This document shows, in pieces, positions 17,205 to 27,600 of a DNA stretch of 64,000 nt. Below the pieces are notes generated by a model that made no database searches, was not told the origin of the DNA, and saw only the letters and a program-made list of their open reading frames with translations. The DNA comes from Mucilaginibacter sp. (GTDB taxonomy: Bacteria; Bacteroidota; Bacteroidia; Sphingobacteriales; Sphingobacteriaceae), in the NCBI RefSeq assembly GCF_025359345.1, contig NZ_JANYGQ010000017.1, forward strand, positions 1 to 64,000, read 5' to 3'. The stretch's first letter is position 1. Each line of letters opens with the position of its first letter. The position numbers and the translations under genes are program-made.

Positions 17205-17502
17205 GAGCCCTACACCGGTGGCCAGGAGCTTAGCGATTAAAAAAACTAAAAAGCCTTGCGAAGTCTTTAAGCTTTGCAAGGCTTTTTTAGTGCTGGGTCA
17301 ATGGCTGTTTAAGCCGGCAAGCGTTCCATTTTTGCACGCGGAACACCTAGAACGCTATGAAACATGCTCATTATCAAACACTTAATATTAAGCAAATTAT
17401 CTTTTTAATCTTTCGAACACCTCTGGCGGTGGGTCCACCAGAGGTGTTAACTAATAAGGGGGTGCTCCTAATCTCTGATTAACTAATCTCCAATCTCCAA
17501 TC
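17205..17502. other. Convergent intergenic region with two hairpins
   Basis: This stretch lies between the phosphatase and the giant minus-strand gene. It holds the bidirectional terminator at 17246-17288. It also holds an inverted repeat with 11-bp arms (17416-17426 and 17439-17449, AACACCTCTGG and its complement) without a T-tract. Confidence 0.5.
17246..17288 (+). terminator. Bidirectional hairpin terminator
   Basis: Arms AAAAAGCCTTGC and GCAAGGCTTTTTT surround a 16-nt loop. T-runs on both strands mean it can end both the plus-strand phosphatase transcript and the minus-strand giant gene transcript. Confidence 0.8.
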
Positions 17503-20500
17503 TCAATACTTCAGCACAATAAACCCGGTTTTACGTTTTACTTCATTCCCGTCTTTGTACTCAAGCGAGTAAAAATAAGTGCCCGACTGTTGCAATTTCC
17601 CGTTGGTGCTGGAGTGCCCGTCGAACGCCTTTGTAGTGTTATCATAGCCCTTTGCCTCGTATACCAAATTTCCGCTGCGGCTCATTATCTGCAGCTTATT
17701 ATCCGGGAAAGCAGTTATGCCATCTATAATCAGCACATCGCTATTGCCATCGCCATTGGGCGAAACGTTTTGGTGAATGGCTATTTTGTTGTTTATTATT
17801 GGGTCAGCACTTGCCTGGTATTGCATTACAAGGTCGGCCGGCGCCCGGGTAACGGTTATTACGTAGCTTTTTTGAGTTATACTATCCTGTGCAGTCACTA
17901 AAGTAGTAACTGTATTAGTGCCAATAAGCAAAGGTATTGAGGCCGACGCCGCACCGCTGGCTACCGTAACTCCGTTAACCATTATCGTTGCGGTTGCATC
18001 CTGCGCGGTCGGTATTATTTTAATGCTGACCTGGCTGTTGAGCACATTGGTTGTATAATTTTTATAGTCGGGCCCGGTTACAAGGGTAAGCGGCGAAACG
18101 GGGCTCAATTTTAAAGTTGTGAGCGCCGCGTTGGTCGAGGCTGCACGGTTTACGGTAACGGTGTAATCTTTGGTATTTGTGCCATCTTGCGATTTAACTT
18201 CAACTGTAATAACATTCGGACCAACGCCTAAAGGCTGCGCGCCTGAAGGTGTTCCGGATGTTACCTGCGTTCCGTTTACGGTTACAGTGCCACCGTCGGC
18301 AGTTACGGGTGTAAGGGTTATTGAAGTGGTTGCATTTAGCACATCTGCAGTATACCCGGTTGTGGCGCTTGCAAATAATGGCGACAGGGTGCCGCTGCTA
18401 AGGGTAACGCCTGCAAGTGCGGCATTTGCCGAAGCAGCCCGGGTAACGGTTATGACGTAAGTTTTGGTGGTTACACCGTCCTGTGCAGTTACTAAGGTAG
18501 TAACTGTGTTAGTGCCAACAAGTAAAGGTATTGAGCCCGATGCCGCACCGCTGGCTACCGTAACGCCATTAACCACTATCATTGCGGTTGGGTCCTGCGC
18601 AGTTGGTGTTATTTTAATGCTGACCTGGCTGTTGGGCACATTGGTTGTATAATCTTTATAGTCGGGCCCGCTTACTTGGGTAAGTGACGACACCGGGCTC
18701 AATTTTAAAGTTGTTAACGCCGCGTTGGTCGAGGCTGCACGGGTTACGGTAATGGTGTAATCCTTGGTAGTTGTGCCATCCTGCGATTTAACTTTAACGG
18801 CGATCGCATTGGCGCCAACGGTTAACGCTTGTGCATCAGAAGCAGCTCCGGATGTTACCGGCGTTCCGTTTACGGTTACTGTGCCGCCGTCGGCAGTTGT
18901 GGGTGTTAGGGTTATTGAAGTAGTTGCATTTGGTACGTTTACCGTATAGCCGGTTGTCCCAGTTGCAAACAATGGCGACAGGGTGCCGCTGCTAAGGGCA
19001 ATACCTGTAAGTGCAGCATTTGCCGAAGCAGCCCGGGTTATTGTTATGACGTAAGTTTTGGTGGTTACACCGTCCTGTGCAGTTACTAAGGTAGTAACTG
19101 TGTTAGTGCCAACAAGCAAAGGTATTGAGCCCGAGGCCGCGCCGCTGGCTACCGTAACGCCGTTAACCATTATCGTTGCGGTTGGGTCCTGCACAGTTGG
19201 TGTTATTTTAATGCTGACCTGGCTGTTGGGCACATTGGTTGTATAATCTTTATAGTCAGGCCCGGTTACAATGGTAAGCGGCGAAACGGGGTTCAATTTT
19301 AAAGTTGTGAGTACGGCGTTGGTTGAGGCCGCCCGTGTTACGGTTATAGTATAATCTTTGGTAGTTGTGCCATCCTGCGATTTAACTTTAACGGCGATGA
19401 CATTGGCACCAACGGTTAAAGCTTGTAAATCAGAAGTAGCTCCGGATGTTACCGGCGTTCCGTTTACGGTTACTGTGCCGCCGTCTGCAGTAACGGGTGT
19501 TACAGCTACTGAAGTAGTTGCATTTGGTACACTTGCCGTATAGGCTGTTGTACCGGTTGCAAACAATGGCGACAGCGTGCCGCTGCTAAGGGTAATGCCT
19601 GCAAGTGCGGCATTTGCCGAAGCAGCCCGGGTAACGGTTATGACGTAAGCTTTTTGGGTTACACCGTCCTGTGCGGTCACTAAAGTAGTAACCGTATTAA
19701 TACCGACAAGTAAAGGTGTTGAGCCGGAGGCCGCACCGCTGGCTACCGTAACGCCATTAACCACTATCGTTGCGGTTGGGTCCTGCGCAGTTGGTATTAT
19801 TTTAACGCTGACCTGGCTGTTGGGCACATTGGTTGTATAATCTTTATAGTCGGGCCCGGTTACAATGGTAAGCGGCGACACGGGGCTCAATTTCAGCGTT
19901 GTTAACGATGAGTTGGCTGAAGCAGCGCGGGTTAAGGTTATGGTATATGTTTTTGTTGTAACTCCATCTTGTGCCGTTACTTTTACCACAATTATGTTTT
20001 CGCCTATCGAAAGTGCGATTGGGTTCGACGCCGATCCCGAAACTACCGTTACGTCATTCACCTTTAAAGTCGCGTTAGCATCAGTGGTGGTAGGCGTTAT
20101 GTTTACTGTGGTCGTTGTGTTGGCCACAGATGCGGTATAGGTATCATTTGACCCTGGTTGCAACGTAACAGTGCCTGCGGTAATACCTGTAACCGATGCA
20201 TTTGCCGATCCCGTTATGATTAGTGAGCCTGCTTGATAACTGATGTTATAATCGGCATCCACAGCACCATTTGCCGCAGTGTTATAACGTGCCGGTGCTG
20301 AAAATGCAGTTGCGGACGTACTGAGTGTTGGAAGAGTGTTTAGACTTGCCTGGGTATCGCCGTTCACAAAACCGCTGTAGCTTGCTGTGAATATGGGCAG
20401 CAGGTTTCCATAAACGCTTGTTTGATCATCAGCTGTTATCGTTAACGCTGCAGATGTTACCGTAAGGCTGCCGGTCACATAGCTAATAATATAATCTGCA

Positions 20501-23500
20501 TCAGTTGCGCCGCTTGCACTTATGTCATAAGGCCCGGCAGCAACGTGCGATGCAACTGTGGCAATGGTGCTGAGTGTTGCAGGGCTGCTCAAATTTGCTT
20601 CCGTATCGCCATTCACAAAACCGCTGTAACTGGCTGTCAGTAAAGGTAAGTTTTCGCCGTAAACTTTGGTTTGGTTATCTGCCGTTACAGTTAATTGGGC
20701 AGCAGTAATGGTAAGGTTTCCCTGAACATAACTAATGCTGTAATCTGCATCAGCTGCACCACTTGCTGTTATTGCATAAGGGCTTCCTTCAACATGCGAA
20801 GCTGCAGTAGCGCCAGTGCTCAGCACGGGCGTGCTTGTTAAATTTGCTTGCGTATCGCCGTTTACTAAACCTGTATAGCTGGCTGTTAACGTTGGCAGCG
20901 CTTCGCCGTAAGCTTTGGTTTGATTGTCTGCTGTAATGGTTAACGGGGCCGTACTAACGGTAAGGCTGCCATCAGTGTAGGTAATATCATAATTTGCATC
21001 AACTGCTCCACTGGCTGTAACCGTATAAGGGTTGCCGCTTACATGCGAACCCTGTGTTGCCGAAGTAACTAGTATCGGCAAATTGGTTAGGCTGGCCGGT
21101 GTATCGCCATTCACAAATCCTGAATAACTGGCGGTAAGTGTGGGTAGCATCGCTCCGTAAACTTTGGTTTGATTGTCGGCAGTGATGGTTAACGGGGCCT
21201 GGTTAACGGTTAATTGTTGTGTAACATTAGCGGCGGCGGTGTGTGCAACATCACCAGCTTGCGAGGCTGTAATATTGGCCGTGCCGGCACCTGTAATATG
21301 AATATTGCCGTCCGCTATCGTAGCCACAGCGCTATTGTCGCTGCTGTAGGTAACCGCAATGCTGTTATTGTCGCTGCTTGCACCAGGTGAAAAATCGGTA
21401 TCGCCATAAGTTTTTGACGACAATGTTTCAAAAGTTAAATGCTGAAGAGGGGGAGTAACTGTAAAAGTTGCCGACGGCCCTGCGGCTACGGCTAAATTGC
21501 CGGCATTGTCTGCCGCTGTGCCCGCAGCTAATGAAATACCTAAAGTACCGGTACCTGTTATATTCGAAACGGTTACGGTGCGTGTTGTTCCAGAACCTGT
21601 AACGGCTAAAGTGCCTGTTGCCGTACCTGTGGTATTTAAGGTGATGTCGCTTGTGCTCAATGTAGCAGCGTTAAAATCGGCATCGGGGTAAGTCACTGTG
21701 TAAGTTACCGGGCCGAAATCTGTACCAACAACTGAGGGGCTGCTAATCGCAATTGACGGTGCCGTATTATCAATGGTATAAGTTTGCCCTGCGTAAGGAA
21801 GCGTATTTGTTATGCTGGCTGACAGGTTTGCACCGTTGTCGAAATTTAAAGCCAGTGTACCATCGCCGCTTACACCTGTTAAGGATATGGTATAGCTTAA
21901 GCCTGAACCGCTTACTGAACTTACCGTCCCGGCGGCGGTCCCGGTTGCTGTAACCGTAAAATTACTTGCGCTTAAACCTGTAAGTGGCTTTGAGAGCGTT
22001 ACGGTATAATTAACTGTAGCAGCGTTAACAGGCGATGCTGAGGCCGCGGTTATTGAACTTATGGTTACCGGGTTAAGTACGGTAACACTTGAAGACGATG
22101 CTCCGTTATCAGGGATACCTGTACTGCTGTCAGATGTTCCCGGTGGGATAGAAAAACTAAACGAGCCGTTACCGGTAATGCCGCTTAGCGTAACTGTAAA
22201 GGATGTGCCTCCACCTTGTAAGTCTATCGAACCAACAGCCGCAGATCCGGTGGTTGAGACATTGATGTCTGATGGACTCAGATTCGCAAAAACATAGCCA
22301 TTAGGGTCGCCTCCGGAATAATCAACGGAAAACGTAACCGGGCCGGATGCTGTGCTGCTTGCCGAAGGACTCCCTATGGTAACAACTACGGGTGGCGGCG
22401 GGGTTACGGTAACCACGTCAGACACGCCTGGAACACCTGCAACATATAAAGGGGTAACGCCAGTGGTATTTGCCCACTGCAACTGCACAGTGCCGCTGGT
22501 TCCGCGGTATGTAACATCTACATAGTAATAATAAACATGCTGGTAACTGCCATCACTATATGGTCCGTATGGGCCATAAATGCCGCGTACCGCTGCATTG
22601 TTGACTCCTGTTGTAATGGCTGAAAAATTATTGGTATTTAAGCCAGATACAGGGCCGTCAACTGCTACTTCGAATTGCAAATCACCGAATTGAGACTCAT
22701 CGGGCTGGCTGTTAATATGCACAAATGTTGCTGAATAGGTAACTGTTAATGTACCCGGCACATAACTAATGGAATAATTGTTACCCACGGCCCCGCTTGC
22801 GGCAATAGCATACGTACCCGGTGCCGACGTTGACGTAGCTACCGTAGTTACCGACGGCGCTGTTGTTAAACTTGCCTGGGTGTCGCTGTTTACAAAGCCC
22901 GAGTAGCCGGCGGTTAAAGTTGGCAAAGCTACGCCGTAAGCTTTTGTTTGGTTATTGGCTGTTATGGTTAAAGGGGCCTGGCTAACAGTTAACTGTTGTA
23001 TAACATCAGCGGCGGCGGAGTGCGTGGCATCGCCTGCTTGCGAGGCGGTAATATTAGCTGTACCTGCACCAACAATATGTATGTTGCCATTAACAATTGT
23101 GGCAACGCTGTTATTGCTGCTGCTGTAAGTTAATGGTACTCCGTTATTATCACTGGTTGCGCCAGGTGCAAAGTTGCCATTCCCGTAAGTTTTTCCCGGC
23201 AGGGTATTAAAAGTAATTGTTTGGGCAATGCTTACCGTAACCGGTCCCGAAACCGCGCTTGTAGCGCTTGTACCGTTAGACCCCGTTACTACAACGTAAT
23301 AATATGTTGTTCCGGCAGTTGAGGTTAGCGGGGTAAACGAATTGGTGATAGTAAATGAACGGGCCGCGCGTGCGCGATCGCCGTCGTGTTTGGTGCCGCA
23401 GCCTGAGCCAATATCGCCATTTTTAAACCCAAAACCAGTCGCATTAGTGGCATCGCATTGTGATGAACACCAATAGTAACCGCTGTTTGCGAAGCCACCT

Positions 23501-24219
23501 ATGGCATCCTGGTTGTTATAAAATTTTGTCATTTCATCCTTGCTGGGTAAATACCAGTCGCTAAAGCCGTTTACCGATAAAGCCCGACACGCCTGTGCCG
23601 CGTTTGAACCTGCACACGCAGCTATAATTGCATTGGTATTTGCAAGGCCCGTACCAAAAGCGGTAGAAGTTGAGACCGAAGTACCCTGGCAACCCCATTC
23701 AAGCCCGTTTCCTACATCTGTTGGCGAAACCACCAGTCCGGCTATTTGACCGGCCTTGTACCCGGGGTCGCCCGAAGCTAAGATATAGCCAATAATACCT
23801 CCCGCGGCTGGATAGTTTTGGCCAACCGGGAGCGTTACCGGGGTGCCGCCGCTGTTACTGGCAACACTATTACTATACCACTGGTAAGTTAAACCTACAC
23901 CGGTAGCGGTAACTGTTAACGCTGTCGACGTACCGTTTAAACCTACTACTTGCGCTACGGATGATGGGTTAACTGTAATTGCCGTACCCGGCGTTGTATT
24001 ATTATGAATTGCTTTACTGCTTGTGTTATTTTTGCCGCTTGTTTTGAGGTCGGGAATTTTGTTGTTAGTATTTGCATAAAGTGCAGATATACCTAATAAA
24101 GTTATCGCAAATGTTAATATTAACAGAGCGAAATTTTTGCGCGATTTAGCTGGTAAATGGTTAACCTGATTGGTTAAAGTAAACCTGGATGAGGCAGGTT
24201 TGGAGCAGTAAAGGTTCAT
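17503..24219 (-). CDS. Giant T9SS type B surface protein: MBG, Ig-like and cadherin-like repeats (2238 aa)
   Basis: Residues 1-49 are a long signal peptide (hydrophobic 30-48, cleavage after LYA). About 120-290 is a Lcl/DUF1566-like domain (GFSDWYLPSKDEMTKFYNNQ, GYYWCSSQ) rich in Cys. About 335-490 is a Big_2-like domain plus the first MBG repeat (ITANNQTKAYG). About 495-610 is an unusual Tyr-rich beta domain. About 612-930 are three bacterial Ig-like repeats. About 930-1340 are another Big_2-like domain and four MBG repeats (ITADNQTKVYG-x-x-LPTLTASYSGF). About 1343-2123 are eight cadherin-like domains of two alternating types, and 2137-2238 is the CHU_C sorting domain (QNVSPNGDGNSDVLII). The product should be an extended cell-surface filament or adhesin. 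Most plus-strand frames across it are shadows. Confidence 0.92.
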   Translation of the reverse strand: MNLYCSKPASSRFTLTNQVNHLPAKSRKNFALLILTFAITLLGISALYANTNNKIPDLKTSGKNNTSSKAIHNNTTPGTAITVNPSSVAQVVGLNGTSTALTVTATGVGLTYQWYSNSVASNSGGTPVTLPVGQNYPAAGGIIGYILASGDPGYKAGQIAGLVVSPTDVGNGLEWGCQGTSVSTSTAFGTGLANTNAIIAACAGSNAAQACRALSVNGFSDWYLPSKDEMTKFYNNQDAIGGFANSGYYWCSSQCDATNATGFGFKNGDIGSGCGTKHDGDRARAARSFTITNSFTPLTSTAGTTYYYVVVTGSNGTSATSAVSGPVTVSIAQTITFNTLPGKTYGNGNFAPGATSDNNGVPLTYSSSNNSVATIVNGNIHIVGAGTANITASQAGDATHSAAADVIQQLTVSQAPLTITANNQTKAYGVALPTLTAGYSGFVNSDTQASLTTAPSVTTVATSTSAPGTYAIAASGAVGNNYSISYVPGTLTVTYSATFVHINSQPDESQFGDLQFEVAVDGPVSGLNTNNFSAITTGVNNAAVRGIYGPYGPYSDGSYQHVYYYYVDVTYRGTSGTVQLQWANTTGVTPLYVAGVPGVSDVVTVTPPPPVVVTIGSPSASSTASGPVTFSVDYSGGDPNGYVFANLSPSDINVSTTGSAAVGSIDLQGGGTSFTVTLSGITGNGSFSFSIPPGTSDSSTGIPDNGASSSSVTVLNPVTISSITAASASPVNAATVNYTVTLSKPLTGLSASNFTVTATGTAAGTVSSVSGSGLSYTISLTGVSGDGTLALNFDNGANLSASITNTLPYAGQTYTIDNTAPSIAISSPSVVGTDFGPVTYTVTYPDADFNAATLSTSDITLNTTGTATGTLAVTGSGTTRTVTVSNITGTGTLGISLAAGTAADNAGNLAVAAGPSATFTVTPPLQHLTFETLSSKTYGDTDFSPGASSDNNSIAVTYSSDNSAVATIADGNIHITGAGTANITASQAGDVAHTAAANVTQQLTVNQAPLTITADNQTKVYGAMLPTLTASYSGFVNGDTPASLTNLPILVTSATQGSHVSGNPYTVTASGAVDANYDITYTDGSLTVSTAPLTITADNQTKAYGEALPTLTASYTGLVNGDTQANLTSTPVLSTGATAASHVEGSPYAITASGAADADYSISYVQGNLTITAAQLTVTADNQTKVYGENLPLLTASYSGFVNGDTEANLSSPATLSTIATVASHVAAGPYDISASGATDADYIISYVTGSLTVTSAALTITADDQTSVYGNLLPIFTASYSGFVNGDTQASLNTLPTLSTSATAFSAPARYNTAANGAVDADYNISYQAGSLIITGSANASVTGITAGTVTLQPGSNDTYTASVANTTTTVNITPTTTDANATLKVNDVTVVSGSASNPIALSIGENIIVVKVTAQDGVTTKTYTITLTRAASANSSLTTLKLSPVSPLTIVTGPDYKDYTTNVPNSQVSVKIIPTAQDPTATIVVNGVTVASGAASGSTPLLVGINTVTTLVTAQDGVTQKAYVITVTRAASANAALAGITLSSGTLSPLFATGTTAYTASVPNATTSVAVTPVTADGGTVTVNGTPVTSGATSDLQALTVGANVIAVKVKSQDGTTTKDYTITVTRAASTNAVLTTLKLNPVSPLTIVTGPDYKDYTTNVPNSQVSIKITPTVQDPTATIMVNGVTVASGAASGSIPLLVGTNTVTTLVTAQDGVTTKTYVITITRAASANAALTGIALSSGTLSPLFATGTTGYTVNVPNATTSITLTPTTADGGTVTVNGTPVTSGAASDAQALTVGANAIAVKVKSQDGTTTKDYTITVTRAASTNAALTTLKLSPVSSLTQVSGPDYKDYTTNVPNSQVSIKITPTAQDPTAMIVVNGVTVASGAASGSIPLLVGTNTVTTLVTAQDGVTTKTYVITVTRAASANAALAGVTLSSGTLSPLFASATTGYTADVLNATTSITLTPVTADGGTVTVNGTQVTSGTPSGAQPLGVGPNVITVEVKSQDGTNTKDYTVTVNRAASTNAALTTLKLSPVSPLTLVTGPDYKNYTTNVLNSQVSIKIIPTAQDATATIMVNGVTVASGAASASIPLLIGTNTVTTLVTAQDSITQKSYVITVTRAPADLVMQYQASADPIINNKIAIHQNVSPNGDGNSDVLIIDGITAFPDNKLQIMSRSGNLVYEAKGYDNTTKAFDGHSSTNGKLQQSGTYFYSLEYKDGNEVKRKTGFIVLKY
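18145..19925 (-). repeat. 594-bp in-frame tandem repeat, three copies plus a half copy
   Basis: Corresponding positions fall at 18187, 18781 and 19375, exactly 594 bp (198 codons) apart. The copies are highly similar at DNA level over long stretches. A half copy (one domain type) occupies about 17840-18144. Each unit encodes one pair of cadherin-like domains, so the array can expand or shrink in frame. Confidence 0.85.
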
Positions 24220-24686
24220 ATCAAATTTAATTATTAAGGGTGGGAGTGCTTTATTGACAGTACAGCGAACAGTTGAAATTATTGGAATTGTGTAAAGGTT
24301 TATTTGGAGTTTTAACCAGGTTTAATTCGCAGAAAAAGCCCGCCGCAAAATGAATCGGCCCGAGAAAACAGGGATGCATGTTATGCTTGCGGTGCAAAAA
24401 CTACGGGGGATTGTTATTTTCAAGAGCCGTTGATGTTCTCAATTCATTGTAATTAAATTATTACAATTGATAAAAACACTGGAACTCTTAACGTAAACGA
24501 AATGACAAGGTTGTGTTTAAATAGCGATTGTTGAAAGATTGACAGACGTTTAAATAAAACAGGGGTTTTGCAGTAAAAATTTGCATTAAAAAAGCCTTAC
24601 CTGGCTTTTAAACCGGGTAAGGCTTGGCTATTAAATTTATAACTTTAAGTCTCTTCTGCTAATCTTTGATTAACTAATCGATAAGC
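24220..24686. other. Intergenic region between two giant genes
   Basis: About 467 bp. The right half contains the terminator of the upstream minus-strand gene (24586-24625). The left half is AT-rich and should hold the promoter of the 17503-24219 gene. I see no coding frame. Confidence 0.5.
24586..24625 (-). terminator. Terminator of the 24687-30821 gene
   Basis: Arms AAGCCTTACC and GGTAAGGCTT flank a 14-16-nt loop. On the minus strand the hairpin is followed by TTTTTT. It lies about 60 bp past the stop at 24687. Confidence 0.8.
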
Positions 24687-27600
24687 CTAATACTTCAGCA
24701 CAATAAACCCGGTTTTACGTTTTACTTCATTCCCGTCTTTGTACTCAAGCGAATAAAAATAAGTACCGGCCTGTTGTAATTTGCCGTTGGTGCTGGAATG
24801 GCCGTCGAAAACTTTTGTGCCATTGTCATAGCCTTTGGCCTCATAAACCAGCGCGCCGCTGCGGCTCATTATCTGCAGCTTATTATCCGGGAAAGCAGTT
24901 ATGCCATCTATAACCAGCACATCGCTATTGCCATCGCCATTTGGCGACACATTTTGGTGCACTGCCAGGTTATTATTAAGAATTTGTTCCGCATTTTTTG
25001 CATTTAAGTTTGCCATGCCCGGAGCGGCTTCCCTTGTTACGGTTATAACATAGCTTTCAGTGCTTATGCCATCAGTCGCGGTTACTGTGGTGGTTACTAT
25101 GTTATCGCCAACGTTAAGCGCAATGGCTTGTGACAAAGCCCCGCTAATTACGACAGACCCGTTTACGGTTATAGTTGCCGCAGGATCCTGCGCGGTTGGT
25201 ATGATTTTAACGCTAGCCTGGCTGTTGGGTACTGTTGTTGTGTAATCTTTATAGTTGGGGCCGCTCACCTCGGTAAGTGTAGAAACAGGCCTTAATTTTA
25301 GCGTAGTTAGCAATGCGCTTGGCGCACGGGTAACCGTTACTGTGTAAGTTTTGGTGACACTGCCATCTTGTGATTTTACCATCACATCTATGGCATTAGG
25401 GCCCACCGCCAAAGGCTGCGCTGCCGAAGCAAAACCGGATGTTACCGGTGCGCCGCCTACAGTTACGGTGCCATTCTCAATGGTTACGGGTGTTAACGTA
25501 ATTGATGCGATGGAATTTGGTAGGCTTGCAGTATAAGTGCTTGTGCCAGTTGCAAATACTGGTGATAATACGCCATTACTGAGCCTTAAACTTGCCAGGC
25601 CTGCATTTGGTGATTGTGCACGTGTTACTGTAATTATATAATTTTTAGTAGTATGGCCGTCCTGGGCGGTTACCAAGGTATTAATTACATTGTCGCCTAC
25701 CAGTAAGGGAACGTTTGCTGAAGTTGCTCCGTTTGCAACGGCAACACCGTTTACTGTGATCGTCGCTGTTGCATCTTGTAGTGTAGGGACAACTTTAATA
25801 CCGCTTTGAGTGTACGGTACCGATGTAGTATAGTTTTGATAACCAGGGCCACTCACTACCGTAAGTGCCGAAACCGGCCTTACCTTTATCGATGTAAGCA
25901 ATGCATTGGCTGAGCCTGCGCGGTTTACCGTTATCGTGTAATCTTTAATAGTTGTGCCATCCTGCGATTTAACTTCAACAATAATAACATTGGGGCCAAG
26001 AGCTAAAGTCTGCGGGCCAGACTGGGTTCCGGATGTTACCGGCGTTCCGTTTACGGTTACAGTGCCATTATTAGCGGTAGCAGGTGTTACTGTTATTGAA
26101 GTAGTTGCATTGGGCACATTTACTGTATACCCGGTTGTATTGGTTACAAAAGCCGGCGACAGTGCGCCACTGCTAAGCGTAACGCCTGCAAGTGCAGCAT
26201 TTGCTGACGCGGCGCGTGTTATGGTTATGATGTAGGTTTTTGTTGTTACACCATCATTAGCCGTTACTACAGTACTGATTACATTAGTACCGGCATCCAG
26301 GGCTATTGCTCCCGAGGGTGTACCGCTGGTTACTGCGGTCCCGTTAACCATTATTGTCGCGGTGGCATCCAGCGCGGTTGGTATTACTTTAACCGTTGCT
26401 ACGCTATTTGGTACCGAGGTTGTAAAGTTTTTATAACCCGGCCCGCTTACCTGGGTAAGTGGCGAAACCGGGCTCAATTTCAGGGTGGTTAACAAGGCAT
26501 TTATTGGCCACACTTTAATGTTAACAACGGCAGACACGTTACCGCCCGGGTTATAACCTGTAACAGTGTAGTTTGTAGCCGGGCTGGTTATGGTTGGCGT
26601 ACCACTGATTGTGCCGGTAGTGCCATCAAATAGCAATCCGGCGGGTAGCATGGGGCTAATAAACAAGCCGCCTGCCGGTGCTACCTTTTTAAGGGTATTA
26701 TCGTTGGCATCTGAAACATAAAGATTACCGGCACCGTCAAGAGCTATTCCGAATGGTAAGCCCAAACCGCCTGCCGTGCTTACAGGGCCACCACTTACAG
26801 GTATGATATCCACTATGCCTAGGGGGGTATCGGTAACATATACATTTCCGGCATTGTCAACTGTAACCCCTTCCGGCGAGTTGAACAACGGACCAATGGT
26901 TACGGGCGTGCCTGTGCCTCCAACAAGTTCATACAAAGCACCTGCAAATGCATCTATCACAAACAAGTTGCCTGATGCATCAACAGCAATACCTGTTGGG
27001 TTAGTAATATCGGTGGTAAGCAGAACCGGCGAGCCGCTGCCGCCCGGAATTTTGTACACGGCCCCATTGCTGCCACTGCTTTCATCAGCAACATATACGT
27101 TTCCGGCTGCATCCACTGCTACGCCAACCGGGTAATCAAATCCTGAACCAATAGTTACCGGTGCTCCTGTGCCGCCAGGTATCTTTTTTATAGAACTATT
27201 GCCGGCGTCGGCAACATAAACGTTTCCTGCAGCATCAACGGCCACATTTTGCGGGCCGTCAAATCCCGAACCGATATTAACCGGCGCGCCACCCCCTGCA
27301 GGAAGTTTTGTAACGGTGTTAGCGCCGGCATCAGCAACATACACATTGCCCGCTTTATCCGTTGCAGTCCCGGCAATAAAAGTGTAAGGACCCGAGCTAA
27401 CAACTGTCGGGGCTGCTGTGTATGCTTTAGTGCTGACATTTGCAGATGAGGGTATAAGAGGAACAATAGGAGCTCCAACTGTATAATTATTGGGACCGGT
27501 ATAGCTCAAAGTTGGCGGCGGCGGTAAATCAACCTCAATGCTGAAGAGTGCGGATACCGCTCCGGCTGAATTATATCCCGTAACAGCATAGTCTTTTGCC

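Noticed and set aside
17416..17449. 11-bp inverted repeat as a terminator
   Set aside because: The stem is good, but neither strand has a T-tract after it. Recorded only as a hairpin.
12890..19925. CRISPR-like regular repeats
   Set aside because: The period is about 600 bp and in frame within coding sequence. These are protein-domain repeats, not short repeats with spacers.
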